From the NCBI GenBank assembly GCA_040902655.1, contig JBBDWV010000052.1, positions 7,804 through 71,803 of the forward strand: a DNA stretch of 64,000 nucleotides. Direction: 5' to 3'. Position 1 is the stretch's first letter, and every line of letters begins with the position of its first letter. The position numbers and the translations under genes were made by a program. The stretch is from Mycobacteriales bacterium. GTDB lineage: Bacteria > Actinomycetota > Actinomycetes > Mycobacteriales > SCTD01. The notes under the pieces were generated by a model, which saw only the letters and a program-made list of their open reading frames with translations, was not told the origin of the DNA and did not search any database. Positions 1-7,660 of this stretch are shown piece by piece.

Positions 1-255
1 CCCAGCGGTGTGCGGCCCAGCGGTGTGCGGCCCAGCGGTGTGCGGCCCAGCGGTGCGCGGCCCAGCGGTGCGCGACGAACTCGTCGGTCGCCCAGCGGTG
101 CGCGGCCCAGCGGTGCGCGGCCCAGATCCGCAGCTGCCACTCGCCGGCGCTGCCGTCGGCGCCGGCCCAGCGGTGCGCCGACCACTCGTCGGCCGCCCAC
201 CGGTGCGCCTGCGGGCTGAGCCCGGCCCAGCGGTGTGCAGCCCACCGGTGTGCGG
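1..255. repeat. 15-bp in-frame repeats encoding AHRWA
   Basis: The unit cccagcggtgtgcgg (or cccagcggtgcgcgg) is tandem at 1-75 and 91-120 and recurs singly at about 166, 196, 226 and 241. The period is a multiple of three, so on the minus strand it reads A-H-R-W-A throughout. Single copies towards the inner side are separated by variable residues. The array continues past the window edge. Confidence 0.85.
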
Positions 256-1660
256 CGGGGGACAGCTGTGACCAGCTCTTCGCAGCCGCGGCCCGGTCGC
301 CGTCCATCAGCGCCTGCAGGAACGCGTGCCACGTCTCGACGTCGCCGGCCGGGGGAGCGTCGGCGTCGGCGTCGGCCAGGACCGGTGTCGCAGCGGCCAG
401 GGCGGCGGTGACGTCCAGGCCACCGGCGCCGGCGTCACGGGAGTCGGCCAGGCCGGCAGCGGCGTACGTCGTGCCGGTGACCAGGGTCTTGACCTGGTCG
501 GGGGTCAGCTCCGGGCGCTGCTCGAGCAGCATCGCGGCGACGCCGGCGACGACGGAGGTGGAGAAGCTGGTGCCGGAGCCGCGGAAGTAGGCACCGTCCA
601 CCACGGCGCCCGGGTTGGCGACGTCGACGGCGCTGCCCGTGGCGCGCAGCGAGACCAGCGACTGGCCGGGGGCCACCAGGTCCGGCTTGGCCACACCCTG
701 CGGCGCGGGGCCGCGACCGGAGAACGGGGCGACGACGTCGTCACCCGTCTCGGCGGTGAGCCGCTCGTCGAGCGAGCCGACAGTGAGCAGCCTCGGGTCG
801 ACGCCGGGCGAGGTGATCGACGCCTTGTGTGGGCCGTCGTTGCCGGCCGGTACGACGACGACGATGCCGCGCGCCCACAGCCGGGACAGCGCGACCGTCA
901 GCGGGTCCATCTGGTAGGGCAGCTGGCTGCCGGACGACATCGACAGGTTGACGACGTCGGCGTCCAGCTGGGCGGCCTTCTCCAGACCCCTGAGCACGGT
1001 CACCAGGTCGGTCGCGCCCTCGTCGTCCGTGACGCGGATGTCCAGCACCTCCGCACCGGGAGCGGCTCCGGCGTACCGGCCGTCCGAGGCGGTGCCGTCG
1101 CCGGCGGCTGCACCGGCCACGAAGGTTCCATGCCCGTACGCGTCGCGCGACTCGCCCTCGCTCCAGGTGCCGCTGACGTCGTGGTGGCTGAGCCGCGTCC
1201 CGAAGTCGGTGCTCTGGGCGACGCCGCTGTCGACGATCGCGATCCTGACGCCGGCACCCTCACCGGCCGGCGCGCCCAGGCCGAGAGCTTCGCGGATGGC
1301 GGTGGCATCGCGGGTGGTGCTGGCGACCTTCTTGCCGGCCAGCGTGATGGGCGCGTTCTCCGCGGTCAGGAAGGCCGGGGCGAGCACAGCATCGGCCGGC
1401 AGCTGCGCGGAGACGCCGCCGACGAGCGGCAGCGACCCGCGGACGGTGCCGCCGGCTGCACGGACCGCCTCGGCCACCTGCGCGATGCTGTGCGTCGCCG
1501 ACGTCACCACCACGTCGATCAGGGCAACGCTCCGCGTGCTCGCTGCGGCGGCCGGCGACAGCATGGACACGGCTGTGGACGCGGCAAGCGCGAGAGCCAG
1601 CAGCGGGACGCCGCGGCCCTGGCTGGTGAACGCCCTCGGCGTCCGGCGAGCAGTGTCCAT
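1..1660 (-). CDS. Secreted S8 (subtilisin-like) serine peptidase, 3' end outside window
   Basis: Extracellular serine endopeptidase. The ATG at 1660 opens a signal peptide: basic MDTARR start, hydrophobic stretch around residues 18-32, AAA end near residue 40. A propeptide-like segment follows. The catalytic triad is intact: Asp144 in IVDSG, His177 in GHGTFVAG and Ser365 in GTSFSTSVVAG. After about residue 430 the chain changes to a Trp-rich repeat tail built from AHRWA units, still running at position 1, so 553 residues are visible and the end is missing. Actinobacterial S8 peptidases with Trp-containing C-terminal repeats are known; the role of such tails is unclear. The gene is alone in its direction, with about 600 bp upstream. 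Family assignment is secure; the substrate is unknown. Confidence 0.93.
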   Translation of the reverse strand, partial: MDTARRTPRAFTSQGRGVPLLALALAASTAVSMLSPAAAASTRSVALIDVVVTSATHSIAQVAEAVRAAGGTVRGSLPLVGGVSAQLPADAVLAPAFLTAENAPITLAGKKVASTTRDATAIREALGLGAPAGEGAGVRIAIVDSGVAQSTDFGTRLSHHDVSGTWSEGESRDAYGHGTFVAGAAAGDGTASDGRYAGAAPGAEVLDIRVTDDEGATDLVTVLRGLEKAAQLDADVVNLSMSSGSQLPYQMDPLTVALSRLWARGIVVVVPAGNDGPHKASITSPGVDPRLLTVGSLDERLTAETGDDVVAPFSGRGPAPQGVAKPDLVAPGQSLVSLRATGSAVDVANPGAVVDGAYFRGSGTSFSTSVVAGVAAMLLEQRPELTPDQVKTLVTGTTYAAAGLADSRDAGAGGLDVTAALAAATPVLADADADAPPAGDVETWHAFLQALMDGDRAAAAKSWSQLSPAAHRWAAHRWAGLSPQAHRWAADEWSAHRWAGADGSAGEWQLRIWAAHRWAAHRWATDEFVAHRWAAHRWAAHRWAAHRWAAHRW

Positions 1661-1830
1661 GGAAGTCCTCGAAGTCGTCCGGCCTGCCGGGTGCAGCAGA
1701 GCAGAGATGTACGGAGCGGTGACCCCTTTGACGTCGACCTGCGGGCACCCCGGTCCTGCCACCCGTACGGGTGACGTTCGGTGCCGTGGCCAGGTTCGAG
1801 CTGGCCGGTCTCGCGCACGCGGACAGCACC

Positions 1831-1896
1831 GAGCCCCCCGCCGACCGGGACCGTCCGCCTTCCCCTTGCGGACGGTCCCGGAGCGCCGGGGGGCTC
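1831..1896. terminator. Large composite stem-loop
   Basis: Inner arms gggaccgtccgc (from 1848) and gcggacggtccc (from 1868) are perfect complements. Outer arms gagccccccg (1831-1840) and cggggggctc (1887-1896) are also perfect complements. No T-run follows. It could end transcription arriving from the zincin gene or act in the peptidase leader; the sequence does not decide. Confidence 0.45.
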
Positions 1897-1955
1897 CGTG
1901 CTCGGGGACGCTACGAGGCGGCGGGGCGCTGCGTCAACGAGCGTCCCCCACACCC

Positions 1956-2009
1956 TGTGGACAACGCTGTGGACGGGGTGGGGACCCCTGCGCGTGTCCC
2001 TGTGGACCG
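1956..2009. repeat. Three TGTGGAC repeats, first is a DnaA-box match
   Basis: tgtggacaa at 1956-1964 is the reverse complement of TTGTCCACA, the actinobacterial DnaA-box consensus. tgtggacgg (1968-1976) and tgtggaccg (2001-2009) are weaker matches in the same orientation. There are no replication genes and no AT-rich unwinding element, so an origin is unlikely. Confidence 0.3.
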
Positions 2010-2123
2010 GTTCCGGTGGATGCTGTGGGTGGCGGCCCGGCGGCTCGGCCCCGACCCCGCTGACCTGCGACGATGATGCCTCACGGCTGTGGAGCAGAAG
2101 AAGTCGCCGCCGGTCTCGCTGAG

Positions 2124-2189
2124 TTGATCAACGCCGGGTTGGCGCGCATCTCGAGGCACCCGTACAGGAGGAAACACAGCGTTGATCAT
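2124..2189. repeat. Degenerate copy of TTGATCAACGCC palindromic element
   Basis: ttgatcaacgccgg at the left is matched by the inverted cagcgttgatcatg at the right, about 66 bp overall. It shares both arm ends and overall size with the perfect copy at 14030-14099; the central part has diverged. It lies just beyond the 3' end of the zincin gene. Confidence 0.55.
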
Positions 2190-2259
2190 GGTACGTGTGG
2201 GGGTGGCCGCAGGGCGTAGCGTCTGCGTCGTGGGCGGCCGGACACACGCTGCGCGTACC

Positions 2260-3735
2260 TCAGCCCGGCTGGTCCCCGCGGCCGGTCGGGCCGCTGTCCT
2301 GCTCGCCGGTCGGGCCGCTGTCCTGCTCGCCGGTCGGGCCGCTGTCCTGCTCGCCGGTCGGGCCGCTGGTCGCGTCCTCGTCCAGGGACCCGTCGAGGTC
2401 CTTGTCGAGGTCCCTCAGCCCGGCGTCCCAGTCGCCCGCGCCGCCGGCGGAGCGGGCCACGAATCCCGCCGGGTCGTCCAGGTCATCGGCCGCGGGGAGC
2501 AGGTCCGGGTGGGCCCAGAGCGCGTCCCGGGCCGCGGTGCCACCCGTCTCGGCCACGGCCGTCCACAGGGCGGCGGCCTCGCGGAGCCGGCGCGGCCGCA
2601 GCTGAAGGCCGACCAGCGTGGCGAAGGTCTGCTCGGCCGGGCCGCCGGAGGCGCGGCGCCGGCGGACCGTCTCGCGCAGGGCGGCGGCCGACGGCAGCTT
2701 GTCGGCGGCGGCCGCGTCCACCACCTGGTCGACCCAGCCCTCGACCAGGGCCAGGGCCGTCTCCAACCGGGCCAGTGCGGCCGACTGGGCAGCGGTGGGT
2801 GCCATCTCGAACAGCCCCTCGCCCATGGCGCGCTGCATCGATTCCGGGTCGGAGGGGTCGATGGAGCCGACCGCCCGCTCGATCGCCGACGGGTCGACCT
2901 CGATCCCGCGCGCGTAGGCATCGACGGCGTCGAACAGGTGGGCCTTGAGCCACGGCACCGACGCGAACAACCGCTGGTGCGCCAGCTCGCGCAGGCAGAG
3001 GTAGAGCCGTACCTCGTCAGCGGGGACCTGGAGGCCGCCCCCGAAGGCCGCGAGGTTTGCCGGCAGCAGGGCCGGGCGGCCGGGCGCGGACAGCGGCAGG
3101 CCCACCTCGCTGGCCGAGAGCACCTCCGCGGCCAGCGCGCCGAGCGCCTGCCCGACCTGCGCGCCGAAGACGAAGCCGCCGACCTGGTCCATGACCCCGC
3201 GCAGCGGCCCGAGACCGGCACCGCCGCCCAGGCCGCCGAGCATCCCGGCGAGCTCCGGCGGCAGGCCCTCGCCGAGCGAACCACCCAGGCCCTGCTCGAG
3301 CGCCTTACCCATGGCCGCGACCACGCGGCCGGCGACCGGGTCGACCAGCGCACGCCAGGACGGCAGCGTCGACTCCACCCAGCCCGTACGCGTCCAGGCC
3401 TGTGGCTCGGCGCCGCCCGCCGGCAGGGTCGTGACCGGGTCCAGCCACAGGTCGGCCAGCCGGCACGCCTCGGCGATCTCGCGGTGCTCGGCCGCCGTGA
3501 CCGGCCGGTCGTCGGCCCGGCTGGCGCCGGTGGCGACCTCCGTGGCGAGGTCCCAGTTGACCGGCCCGCCGGTCCAGCTCATGAGCCGCTGCATCTGGGC
3601 GAACACCGCGCCGATGTCGCCCCCGAACGGCCCGCTTGCGCCCCCGAACATCGCCGACAGACCGAAGGGGTCGTTGCCGTCCCCGGGCTCCTCGGCGGGG
3701 TCGGACGGTCCGAAGCCAAAGGGCGGCCGGGTCAT
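2260..3735 (-). CDS. Zincin-like metallopeptidase family protein (DUF2342/TIGR03624)
   Basis: A 491-residue cytosolic protein of the actinobacterial zinc-dependent metalloprotease family (PF10103 type). It has a Gly/Pro/Phe-rich N-terminus (FGFGPSDP, SGPFGGDIG), then the family core with VNWDLA, and the ELAHQRLF segment near residue 253, where family members carry their predicted metal-binding helix. The canonical HExxH motif is not seen, so peptidase activity is assumed from the family only. The C-terminus carries three and a half SGPTGEQD repeats, a low-complexity tail that varies within the family. The gene is divergent from the SDR gene at 3798, with only 62 bp between starts. Family call is firm; function unproven. 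Confidence 0.88.
   Translation of the reverse strand: MTRPPFGFGPSDPAEEPGDGNDPFGLSAMFGGASGPFGGDIGAVFAQMQRLMSWTGGPVNWDLATEVATGASRADDRPVTAAEHREIAEACRLADLWLDPVTTLPAGGAEPQAWTRTGWVESTLPSWRALVDPVAGRVVAAMGKALEQGLGGSLGEGLPPELAGMLGGLGGGAGLGPLRGVMDQVGGFVFGAQVGQALGALAAEVLSASEVGLPLSAPGRPALLPANLAAFGGGLQVPADEVRLYLCLRELAHQRLFASVPWLKAHLFDAVDAYARGIEVDPSAIERAVGSIDPSDPESMQRAMGEGLFEMAPTAAQSAALARLETALALVEGWVDQVVDAAAADKLPSAAALRETVRRRRASGGPAEQTFATLVGLQLRPRRLREAAALWTAVAETGGTAARDALWAHPDLLPAADDLDDPAGFVARSAGGAGDWDAGLRDLDKDLDGSLDEDATSGPTGEQDSGPTGEQDSGPTGEQDSGPTGRGDQPG
2283..2367. repeat. 24-bp tandem repeat in zincin gene 3' end
   Basis: Three exact copies (2283-2306, 2307-2330, 2331-2354) and a 13-bp partial copy encode SGPTGEQD on the minus strand. 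Exact identity at third positions points to recent slippage or unequal crossing-over, so copy number may vary between strains. Confidence 0.85.
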
Positions 3736-3797
3736 CGGTCGGCGCTCGTCTGCATGTGGTTCACGCTACGCCCGGTGCGGCCGCCGGAGCTGTCGTG

Positions 3798-4865
3798 GTG
3801 ATCCGCCGTCGGCGGGTGCCGTACCCCGCTGCGGTAGCGGTCACCGGCGCCGGACTCGGGCTGGGGCGGGCTCTCGTCGAGCGGCTCATGGCCCGGCCGG
3901 ACGTGCCGCTGGTGGTCGGTCTGGATGTCGTGCCCGCGGCGGTCGCCGGTGTCGAGTGGCGAGCCGGCGACCTGCGGGCGCCGGGATTGGCGGGCTCTCT
4001 GACCGGAATCGGCACCGTGGTGCACCTGGGCATGTCCTACGACATCGCTGCCCCCGCCGGTCCTCGCCGTGAGCACACCGTCCGCGGCACCGCTGCGCTG
4101 CTCGAGGCGGCCCGCGAGGCCGGCGTGCTGCGCGTGGTGCTGGTGACCTCCGTCGACGTCCATGCCGCACCGCCCGGCGGCGGGCTGCCACTGTCGGAGG
4201 ACCTGCCGCTGCGGGCACATCCGGACAGCGCGCTGACCGGCGACCTGCTCGAGGTCGAGCGGCTCGCGGACCACGCGACCCGCACCGGGCTGGAGGTCGT
4301 CGTCCTGCGGCCGGCCCCGCTGGTCGCTGGGCCGCTCGGGCCGGCCTACGACGGCGCGCTGCTGCACTCGCTCGCCGGCCCCCGGCTGCTGGCGGTGCGG
4401 GGGGTCGAGCCCGTGTGGCAGGTGTGCCACAGCGAGGACCTGCTGTCCGCTCTCGAGCTCGCTGCGACCGGTGCCGTGGGCGGAGCCGCCGTGGTGGCCA
4501 GTGCCGGGTGGTTGACGCAGCGCGAGGTCGAGCAGCTGTCGGGACAGCGCCGCCTCGAGCTGCCCGCGTCGGTCGCCCTTTCCACCGCCGAGCGCCTGCA
4601 CCGGGCCGGCCTGACCCCCGGCACGCCCGCCGAGCTGGACCGGCTGCTGTCGCCCCTGGTCGTCGAGCCGCAGCGGCTCACTGCTGCTGGCTGGACCCCT
4701 GCCTGGACGGCGGCCGACGCGATCGCCGCGCACCTGGCGGGCCGAGCCGCGCCGACGGCCCGGCCCGGTGTCTACACCGCCGCGGGTACCGCCGCCGGCG
4801 CCACCGTCGCCCTGATGGGCACCGCCGCGCTGGTCCGCCGGGCACGCCGCCGCCGGCGGAGCTGA
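3798..4865 (+). CDS. NAD-dependent epimerase / extended SDR family protein
   Basis: A 355-residue Rossmann protein. AVTGAGLGLGRALVERL near the N-terminus is the nucleotide-binding GxxGxxG loop, and VVHLGMSYD and VVLVTSVDVHAA match the second and third SDR strands. The usual YxxxK catalytic motif is not evident, so it may be an atypical binder rather than an epimerase. The C-terminus has one hydrophobic segment (GATVALMGTAALV) and an Arg-rich end, suggesting a membrane-anchored tail. GTG at 3798 was chosen because a GGAG sits 8 bases upstream; GTG 3795 is equally in frame. It is divergent from the zincin gene. Confidence 0.8.
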   Translation: MIRRRRVPYPAAVAVTGAGLGLGRALVERLMARPDVPLVVGLDVVPAAVAGVEWRAGDLRAPGLAGSLTGIGTVVHLGMSYDIAAPAGPRREHTVRGTAALLEAAREAGVLRVVLVTSVDVHAAPPGGGLPLSEDLPLRAHPDSALTGDLLEVERLADHATRTGLEVVVLRPAPLVAGPLGPAYDGALLHSLAGPRLLAVRGVEPVWQVCHSEDLLSALELAATGAVGGAAVVASAGWLTQREVEQLSGQRRLELPASVALSTAERLHRAGLTPGTPAELDRLLSPLVVEPQRLTAAGWTPAWTAADAIAAHLAGRAAPTARPGVYTAAGTAAGATVALMGTAALVRRARRRRRS

Positions 4866-4917
4866 CGCGCCCACCTTTCCCGTCGTACGCAGGACACCCA
4901 CCGGCGCGACCTCGTCG

Positions 4918-4923
4918 TACCGT
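4918..4923 (+). promoter_or_regulatory. -10 box TACCGT, leaderless start of moaE
   Basis: TACCGT lies exactly six bases before the ATG at 4930 and no Shine-Dalgarno is present, so transcription probably begins at the start codon. Confidence 0.55.
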
Positions 4924-4929
4924 GCCGGC

Positions 4930-5352
4930 ATGCACGTGATCCGCCTGCTCGCGCTGCGCGAGACGCCGCTGGACGTCGACGAGGTGCTGGCCGCCGTCGA
5001 GGACCCGCGGGCCGGCGGCGTGGTGTCGTTCACCGGGCTGGTGCGCGACCACGACGGCGGGCGGGGCGTGCGCGAGCTCGAGTACACCGCGCATCCGGAC
5101 GCGGGGGCGGCGCTGCGCCGGGTCGCGGAGGCGGTGGCGGCGGACCTGCCGGTGCACGGGCTGGCGGCGACGCACCGCACCGGGCTGCTCCGGGTCGGTG
5201 ACGTGGCCGTGGTGGTGGCGGCGTCCGCTGCGCACCGCGGCCAGGCGTTCGAAGCCGCCCGGCGGCTGATCGACGACCTGAAGGGCTCGGTGCCCATCTG
5301 GAAGCGGCAGGTCTTCGACGACGGCGACGAGGAGTGGGTCGGCACGCCCTGA
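4930..5352 (+). CDS. moaE: Molybdopterin synthase catalytic subunit MoaE
   Basis: The large, catalytic subunit of molybdopterin synthase. With thiocarboxylated MoaD it inserts dithiolene sulfurs into precursor Z during molybdenum cofactor synthesis in the cytosol. The 140-residue length is normal. Family landmarks are GGVVSFTGLVRDHDGG near residue 28, the AAHRGQAFEAAR segment, and the signature VPIWKRQ at residues 119-125 with its catalytic lysine. No other Moco gene is adjacent, so partners must lie elsewhere. It lies 64 bp after the SDR gene and appears to have its own leaderless promoter. Confidence 0.95.
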   Translation: MHVIRLLALRETPLDVDEVLAAVEDPRAGGVVSFTGLVRDHDGGRGVRELEYTAHPDAGAALRRVAEAVAADLPVHGLAATHRTGLLRVGDVAVVVAASAAHRGQAFEAARRLIDDLKGSVPIWKRQVFDDGDEEWVGTP

Positions 5353-5520
5353 CCCGGCCCCCGCGTCCTCGTGCGGATCGGCACACCTTGATGCGGCCCC
5401 CCCGTCTCCGGGCGGATCCTCGGCTGAAGCTGCGATGCTGTGCAGCGGCCTGGTCACAGACGGTGGCTGCCTGGTCATGAGCGCGGTGTGCCGGTGCGGA
5501 GAGGTGTGTGCTGTCGGGAG

Positions 5521-5569
5521 GTGTGCAGCACAGGTCAACAATCTGAAAAAGTTGACCTGTCCTGCACAC
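5521..5569. repeat. Imperfect 19-bp palindrome with AT-rich loop
   Basis: gtgtgcagcacaggtcaac (5521-5539) pairs with gttgacctgtcctgcacac (5551-5569) with two central mismatches and an 11-base A-rich loop. It sits 170 bp after moaE. It could be a terminator, an operator for an unknown repressor, or a member of a repeat family. Confidence 0.6.
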
Positions 5570-5604
5570 CCGCTGTGCGGCACATGTCGACGCGTGGCTG
5601 GTCC

Positions 5605-5648
5605 CCGTGCCCGCGGCAGCCCGGCTCCGTGCCCGCGGCAGCCCGGCT
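5605..5648. repeat. 22-bp tandem duplication
   Basis: Two exact adjacent copies (5605-5626 and 5627-5648) of a unit starting ccgtgcccgcggcagcc, followed by a partial third. No coding context is seen. Confidence 0.7.
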
Positions 5649-5783
5649 CCGCCCCGCAGCCCCACGTGCGCACCCCCCGCACGTCCTTGCCCGACCGATC
5701 TCGGTGCCGCGCCTGAATCGGGCGCTGCTGGCCCGAGAACGCCGGCAGCGGGTCGGGCGCCGAGAGCGTGGCCGGACCCGGCC

Positions 5784-5789
5784 TACTCT
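5784..5789 (+). promoter_or_regulatory. -10 box TACTCT, leaderless start
   Basis: TACTCT is six bases before the ATG at 5796; no Shine-Dalgarno is present. Confidence 0.5.
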
Positions 5790-5795
5790 CGGCGG

Positions 5796-5978
5796 ATGTC
5801 GGATTGGCTGCTCTGGTTGCTCCCCGTTCCGCTGGCGACGGCCGGCGCGATCGCCTGGGCCACGTGGAGCGGGCGCAGCCGAGGGCCGCGGGACACGGTG
5901 GACGGAATCGCGGAGTACGAACGGTTCCGCGCGGCGCTGGGCCGGCCGCCGCGGGACGAGCGCTCTGGCGGAGCGTGA
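5796..5978 (+). CDS. Small single-span membrane protein, unknown
   Basis: Sixty residues. The N-terminus is one membrane span (WLLWLLPVPLATAGAIAWATW), and the rest is a charged cytosolic tail containing DTVDGIAEYERFRAAL. I do not recognise a domain. The start is supported by a -10 box placed for a leaderless transcript. The next gene begins 92 bp later in the same direction, followed by the PDZ/Lon-like protease, so it may belong to the same envelope-related neighbourhood. Real gene likely; function unknown. Confidence 0.7.
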   Translation: MSDWLLWLLPVPLATAGAIAWATWSGRSRGPRDTVDGIAEYERFRAALGRPPRDERSGGA

Positions 5979-6070
5979 CCCGACCGGCCGCTCAAGTCAC
6001 GACCGCCTGCGTGCCGACAGGTGAGGGGACCGGCGGACGTCCAGGTCCCGCCAGAGCGAGAGGCCCCGCC

Positions 6071-6475
6071 GTGGAGCATGTCGTCTTCTTTCCCGCCCCG
6101 GACGACTCCCCGGCCTTCCGCCGGGTCGCCGACCTCGAGGAGGCGGTCCGGCTCGTGGAGCATCTGCGCAACGTGGAGGGCATCTCCAGCGTCAGCGTGC
6201 ACGCGCTGACCGAGGTGCCGCTGGCCTTCCGCGCCTACTACAAGGTCGAGGTGCCGGTCGGGGCGCTCGTGCAGGCGCAGCCGGTCGTCGAGCCGCCGCC
6301 GGTCGACCTCGACCCCGTGCCGCTGGCGGTCGAGCCGGCCGCTGAGCCGTTCACCGCGATTCACGGGGTCCCGCCGCTGGCCCTCGTCGAGGACGAGCCG
6401 GCCGAGCAGCCGGTGCTCGTCTCCAGCAACGGCCATGCCAAGGAAGGCCCGGCCAGCCTGGGCTTCTTCGCCTGA
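6071..6475 (+). CDS. Hypothetical protein with conserved N-terminal domain
   Basis: 134 residues. The first 65 (VEHVVFFPAPDD to YYKVEVPVG) look like a compact alpha/beta domain with a predicted helix over EEAVRLVEHLRNVEG. The remainder is Pro/Glu/Val-rich and low in complexity (VVEPPPVDLDPVPLAVEPA), ending in SLGFFA. The GTG at 6071 was chosen because the protein-like part starts there; upstream in-frame sequence is not protein-like. It lies 33 bp before the YlbL-type protease gene. No family name can be given. Confidence 0.65.
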   Translation: MEHVVFFPAPDDSPAFRRVADLEEAVRLVEHLRNVEGISSVSVHALTEVPLAFRAYYKVEVPVGALVQAQPVVEPPPVDLDPVPLAVEPAAEPFTAIHGVPPLALVEDEPAEQPVLVSSNGHAKEGPASLGFFA

Positions 6476-6496
6476 GCGCACTGACCCCCGGCCATC

Positions 6497-6502
6497 TAGG
6501 CT
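6497..6502 (+). promoter_or_regulatory. -10 box TAGGCT, leaderless start
   Basis: TAGGCT is six bases before GTG 6509, with no Shine-Dalgarno between. Confidence 0.5.
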
Positions 6503-6508
6503 GACGGC

Positions 6509-7546
6509 GTGTCCCGGCGAGCACTGTCCCTCCTGCTCGCCTGCCTGCTGGCGCTCGGGCTCAGCCTGACGGCCGCCGTGGCGCGGGTGCCCTACGTCGC
6601 GCTCGGCCCCGGCCCGACGTACAACACCCTCGGCGAGGTCGAGGGCACCCCGGTGCTGAGCGTGGAGGGGCGGCGCTCCTTCCCCGCCGACGGTCACCTG
6701 GATCTGACGACCGTCGGGGTGCAGCCGCAGCTCACCCTGGCGCAGGCGCTGCGCGGCTGGTTCGCCCGCGACCTGGCAGTCGTCCCGCGCGAGATCGTCT
6801 TCCCGGCCGGTCGCAGCAACGAGCAGATCGACGAGGAGAACGCCGCCGCGATGAAGGCGTCGCAGGGTGACGCCGTCCGCGCCGCGGCAAGGCAGCTGGG
6901 CCTGTCGGTCGCCCGGGTCGAGGTCGACGACCTGGCGCCGGACTCGCCCGCCCGCGGCCGGCTGCAGGTCGGCGACATCCTCACCGCCGTCGACGGGACG
7001 AAGGTGCGCGACGCCGCCGAGCTGCGGGCTCTCATCAGCGAGCGGCAGCCCGGCACCGCCGTGCGCGTCGCCTACACCCGCGAGGGTCGCGCCGACGAGA
7101 CCGAGATCGTCACGCGTACGGCGGGGGAGGAGGGCGCGCGGCGCGCCGTCATCGGCGTCGTCACGAAGGAGACGCCGATCGACGTGCCCTTCGACGTGAC
7201 GATCGCCCTCGCCGACGTCGGCGGGCCGAGCGCCGGGCTGATGTTCACCCTCGGCATCCTCGAGAAGCTCGGGCCGGAGTCCCTCACCGGCGGCCGGTAC
7301 ATCGCCGGCACCGGCGAGATCGCCGCCGACGGCAGCGTCGGTCCGATCGGTGGCATCTCCCAGAAGCTCATCGCCGCGCGCCGCCAGGGGGCGGAGGTCT
7401 TCCTGGTTCCCGCGGCCAACTGCGCCGAGGCGGTGGGCAACCCGCCGGCCGGGCTGACGCTGGTGAAGGTCGGCACCCTGGCGCAGGCGCTGACGGGTCT
7501 CGAGGCGGTACGCCGGGGCACCGCGCCCGTGACCTGCGCAGCCTGA
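6509..7546 (+). CDS. YlbL-type Lon-like membrane protease with PDZ domain
   Basis: A 345-residue secreted or membrane-anchored serine protease. A signal anchor occupies residues 4-25 (ALSLLLACLLALGLSLTAA). The family segment YVALGPGPTYNTLG follows, then a PDZ domain around residues 135-205 (LQVGDILTAVDGTKV), then a Lon-type (S16) protease domain. The Ser-Lys dyad is visible as Ser241 in GGPSAGLMF and Lys286 in GGISQKLIAAR. Bacillus YlbL and streptococcal SepM belong to this family and process peptides at the outer face of the membrane. The position before PPA1309 and UPF0182 genes is typical of actinobacteria. The GTG start fits a leaderless transcript. Confidence 0.93.
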   Translation: MSRRALSLLLACLLALGLSLTAAVARVPYVALGPGPTYNTLGEVEGTPVLSVEGRRSFPADGHLDLTTVGVQPQLTLAQALRGWFARDLAVVPREIVFPAGRSNEQIDEENAAAMKASQGDAVRAAARQLGLSVARVEVDDLAPDSPARGRLQVGDILTAVDGTKVRDAAELRALISERQPGTAVRVAYTREGRADETEIVTRTAGEEGARRAVIGVVTKETPIDVPFDVTIALADVGGPSAGLMFTLGILEKLGPESLTGGRYIAGTGEIAADGSVGPIGGISQKLIAARRQGAEVFLVPAANCAEAVGNPPAGLTLVKVGTLAQALTGLEAVRRGTAPVTCAA

Positions 7547-7561
7547 CGCCTTCCTGGCGTC
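7545..7561 (+). terminator. Short hairpin overlapping stop of YlbL-type gene
   Basis: gacgcc-ttcct-ggcgtc forms a 6-bp stem with a 5-base loop starting at the stop codon, followed by ctgaaaaggggg rather than a T-run. Weak terminator candidate. Confidence 0.3.
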
Positions 7562-7647
7562 CTGAAAAGGGGGCACGCCCGCCGCGCGTGGGCTAGGACG
7601 CTACGGGTCCAGGCGTCCGGGGAGGACGCCGCAGGCCGGCGCGTCCC

Positions 7648-7653
7648 TAGACT
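7648..7653 (+). promoter_or_regulatory. -10 box TAGACT, leaderless start of kinase
   Basis: TAGACT is seven bases before ATG 7661; no Shine-Dalgarno is present. Confidence 0.5.
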
Positions 7654-7660
7654 CCGGCTT

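Larger units (their letters stand above)
1661..2259. other. Gene-less interval between peptidase and zincin genes
   Basis: No reading frame here has a plausible start and protein-like content. The interval holds a large GC hairpin (1831-1896), a run of TGTGGA-type repeats (1956-2009) and an imperfect copy of the TTGATCAACGCC palindrome (2124-2189). The promoter of the peptidase gene must lie in its left part. Confidence 0.6.
5353..5795. other. Intergenic region with palindrome and duplication
   Basis: No gene is supported in these 443 bases. The region carries a long imperfect palindrome (5521-5569), a 22-bp tandem duplication (5605-5648) and the -10 box of the next gene. Short frames with starts exist but have no ribosome-binding sites or recognisable content. 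Confidence 0.6.

Noticed and set aside
1-255. Short regular repeats suggesting a CRISPR array
   Set aside because: The 15-bp units are mostly directly adjacent, keep a reading frame and encode AHRWA within a peptidase; there are no spacers or cas genes.
1956-2009. Replication origin
   Set aside because: Only one exact DnaA box, no dnaA/dnaN/parAB genes, no AT-rich unwinding element.
326-2063. Long open frames on the plus strand over the peptidase gene
   Set aside because: They are antisense by-products of GC-rich coding; the minus-strand frame has signal peptide and catalytic triad.
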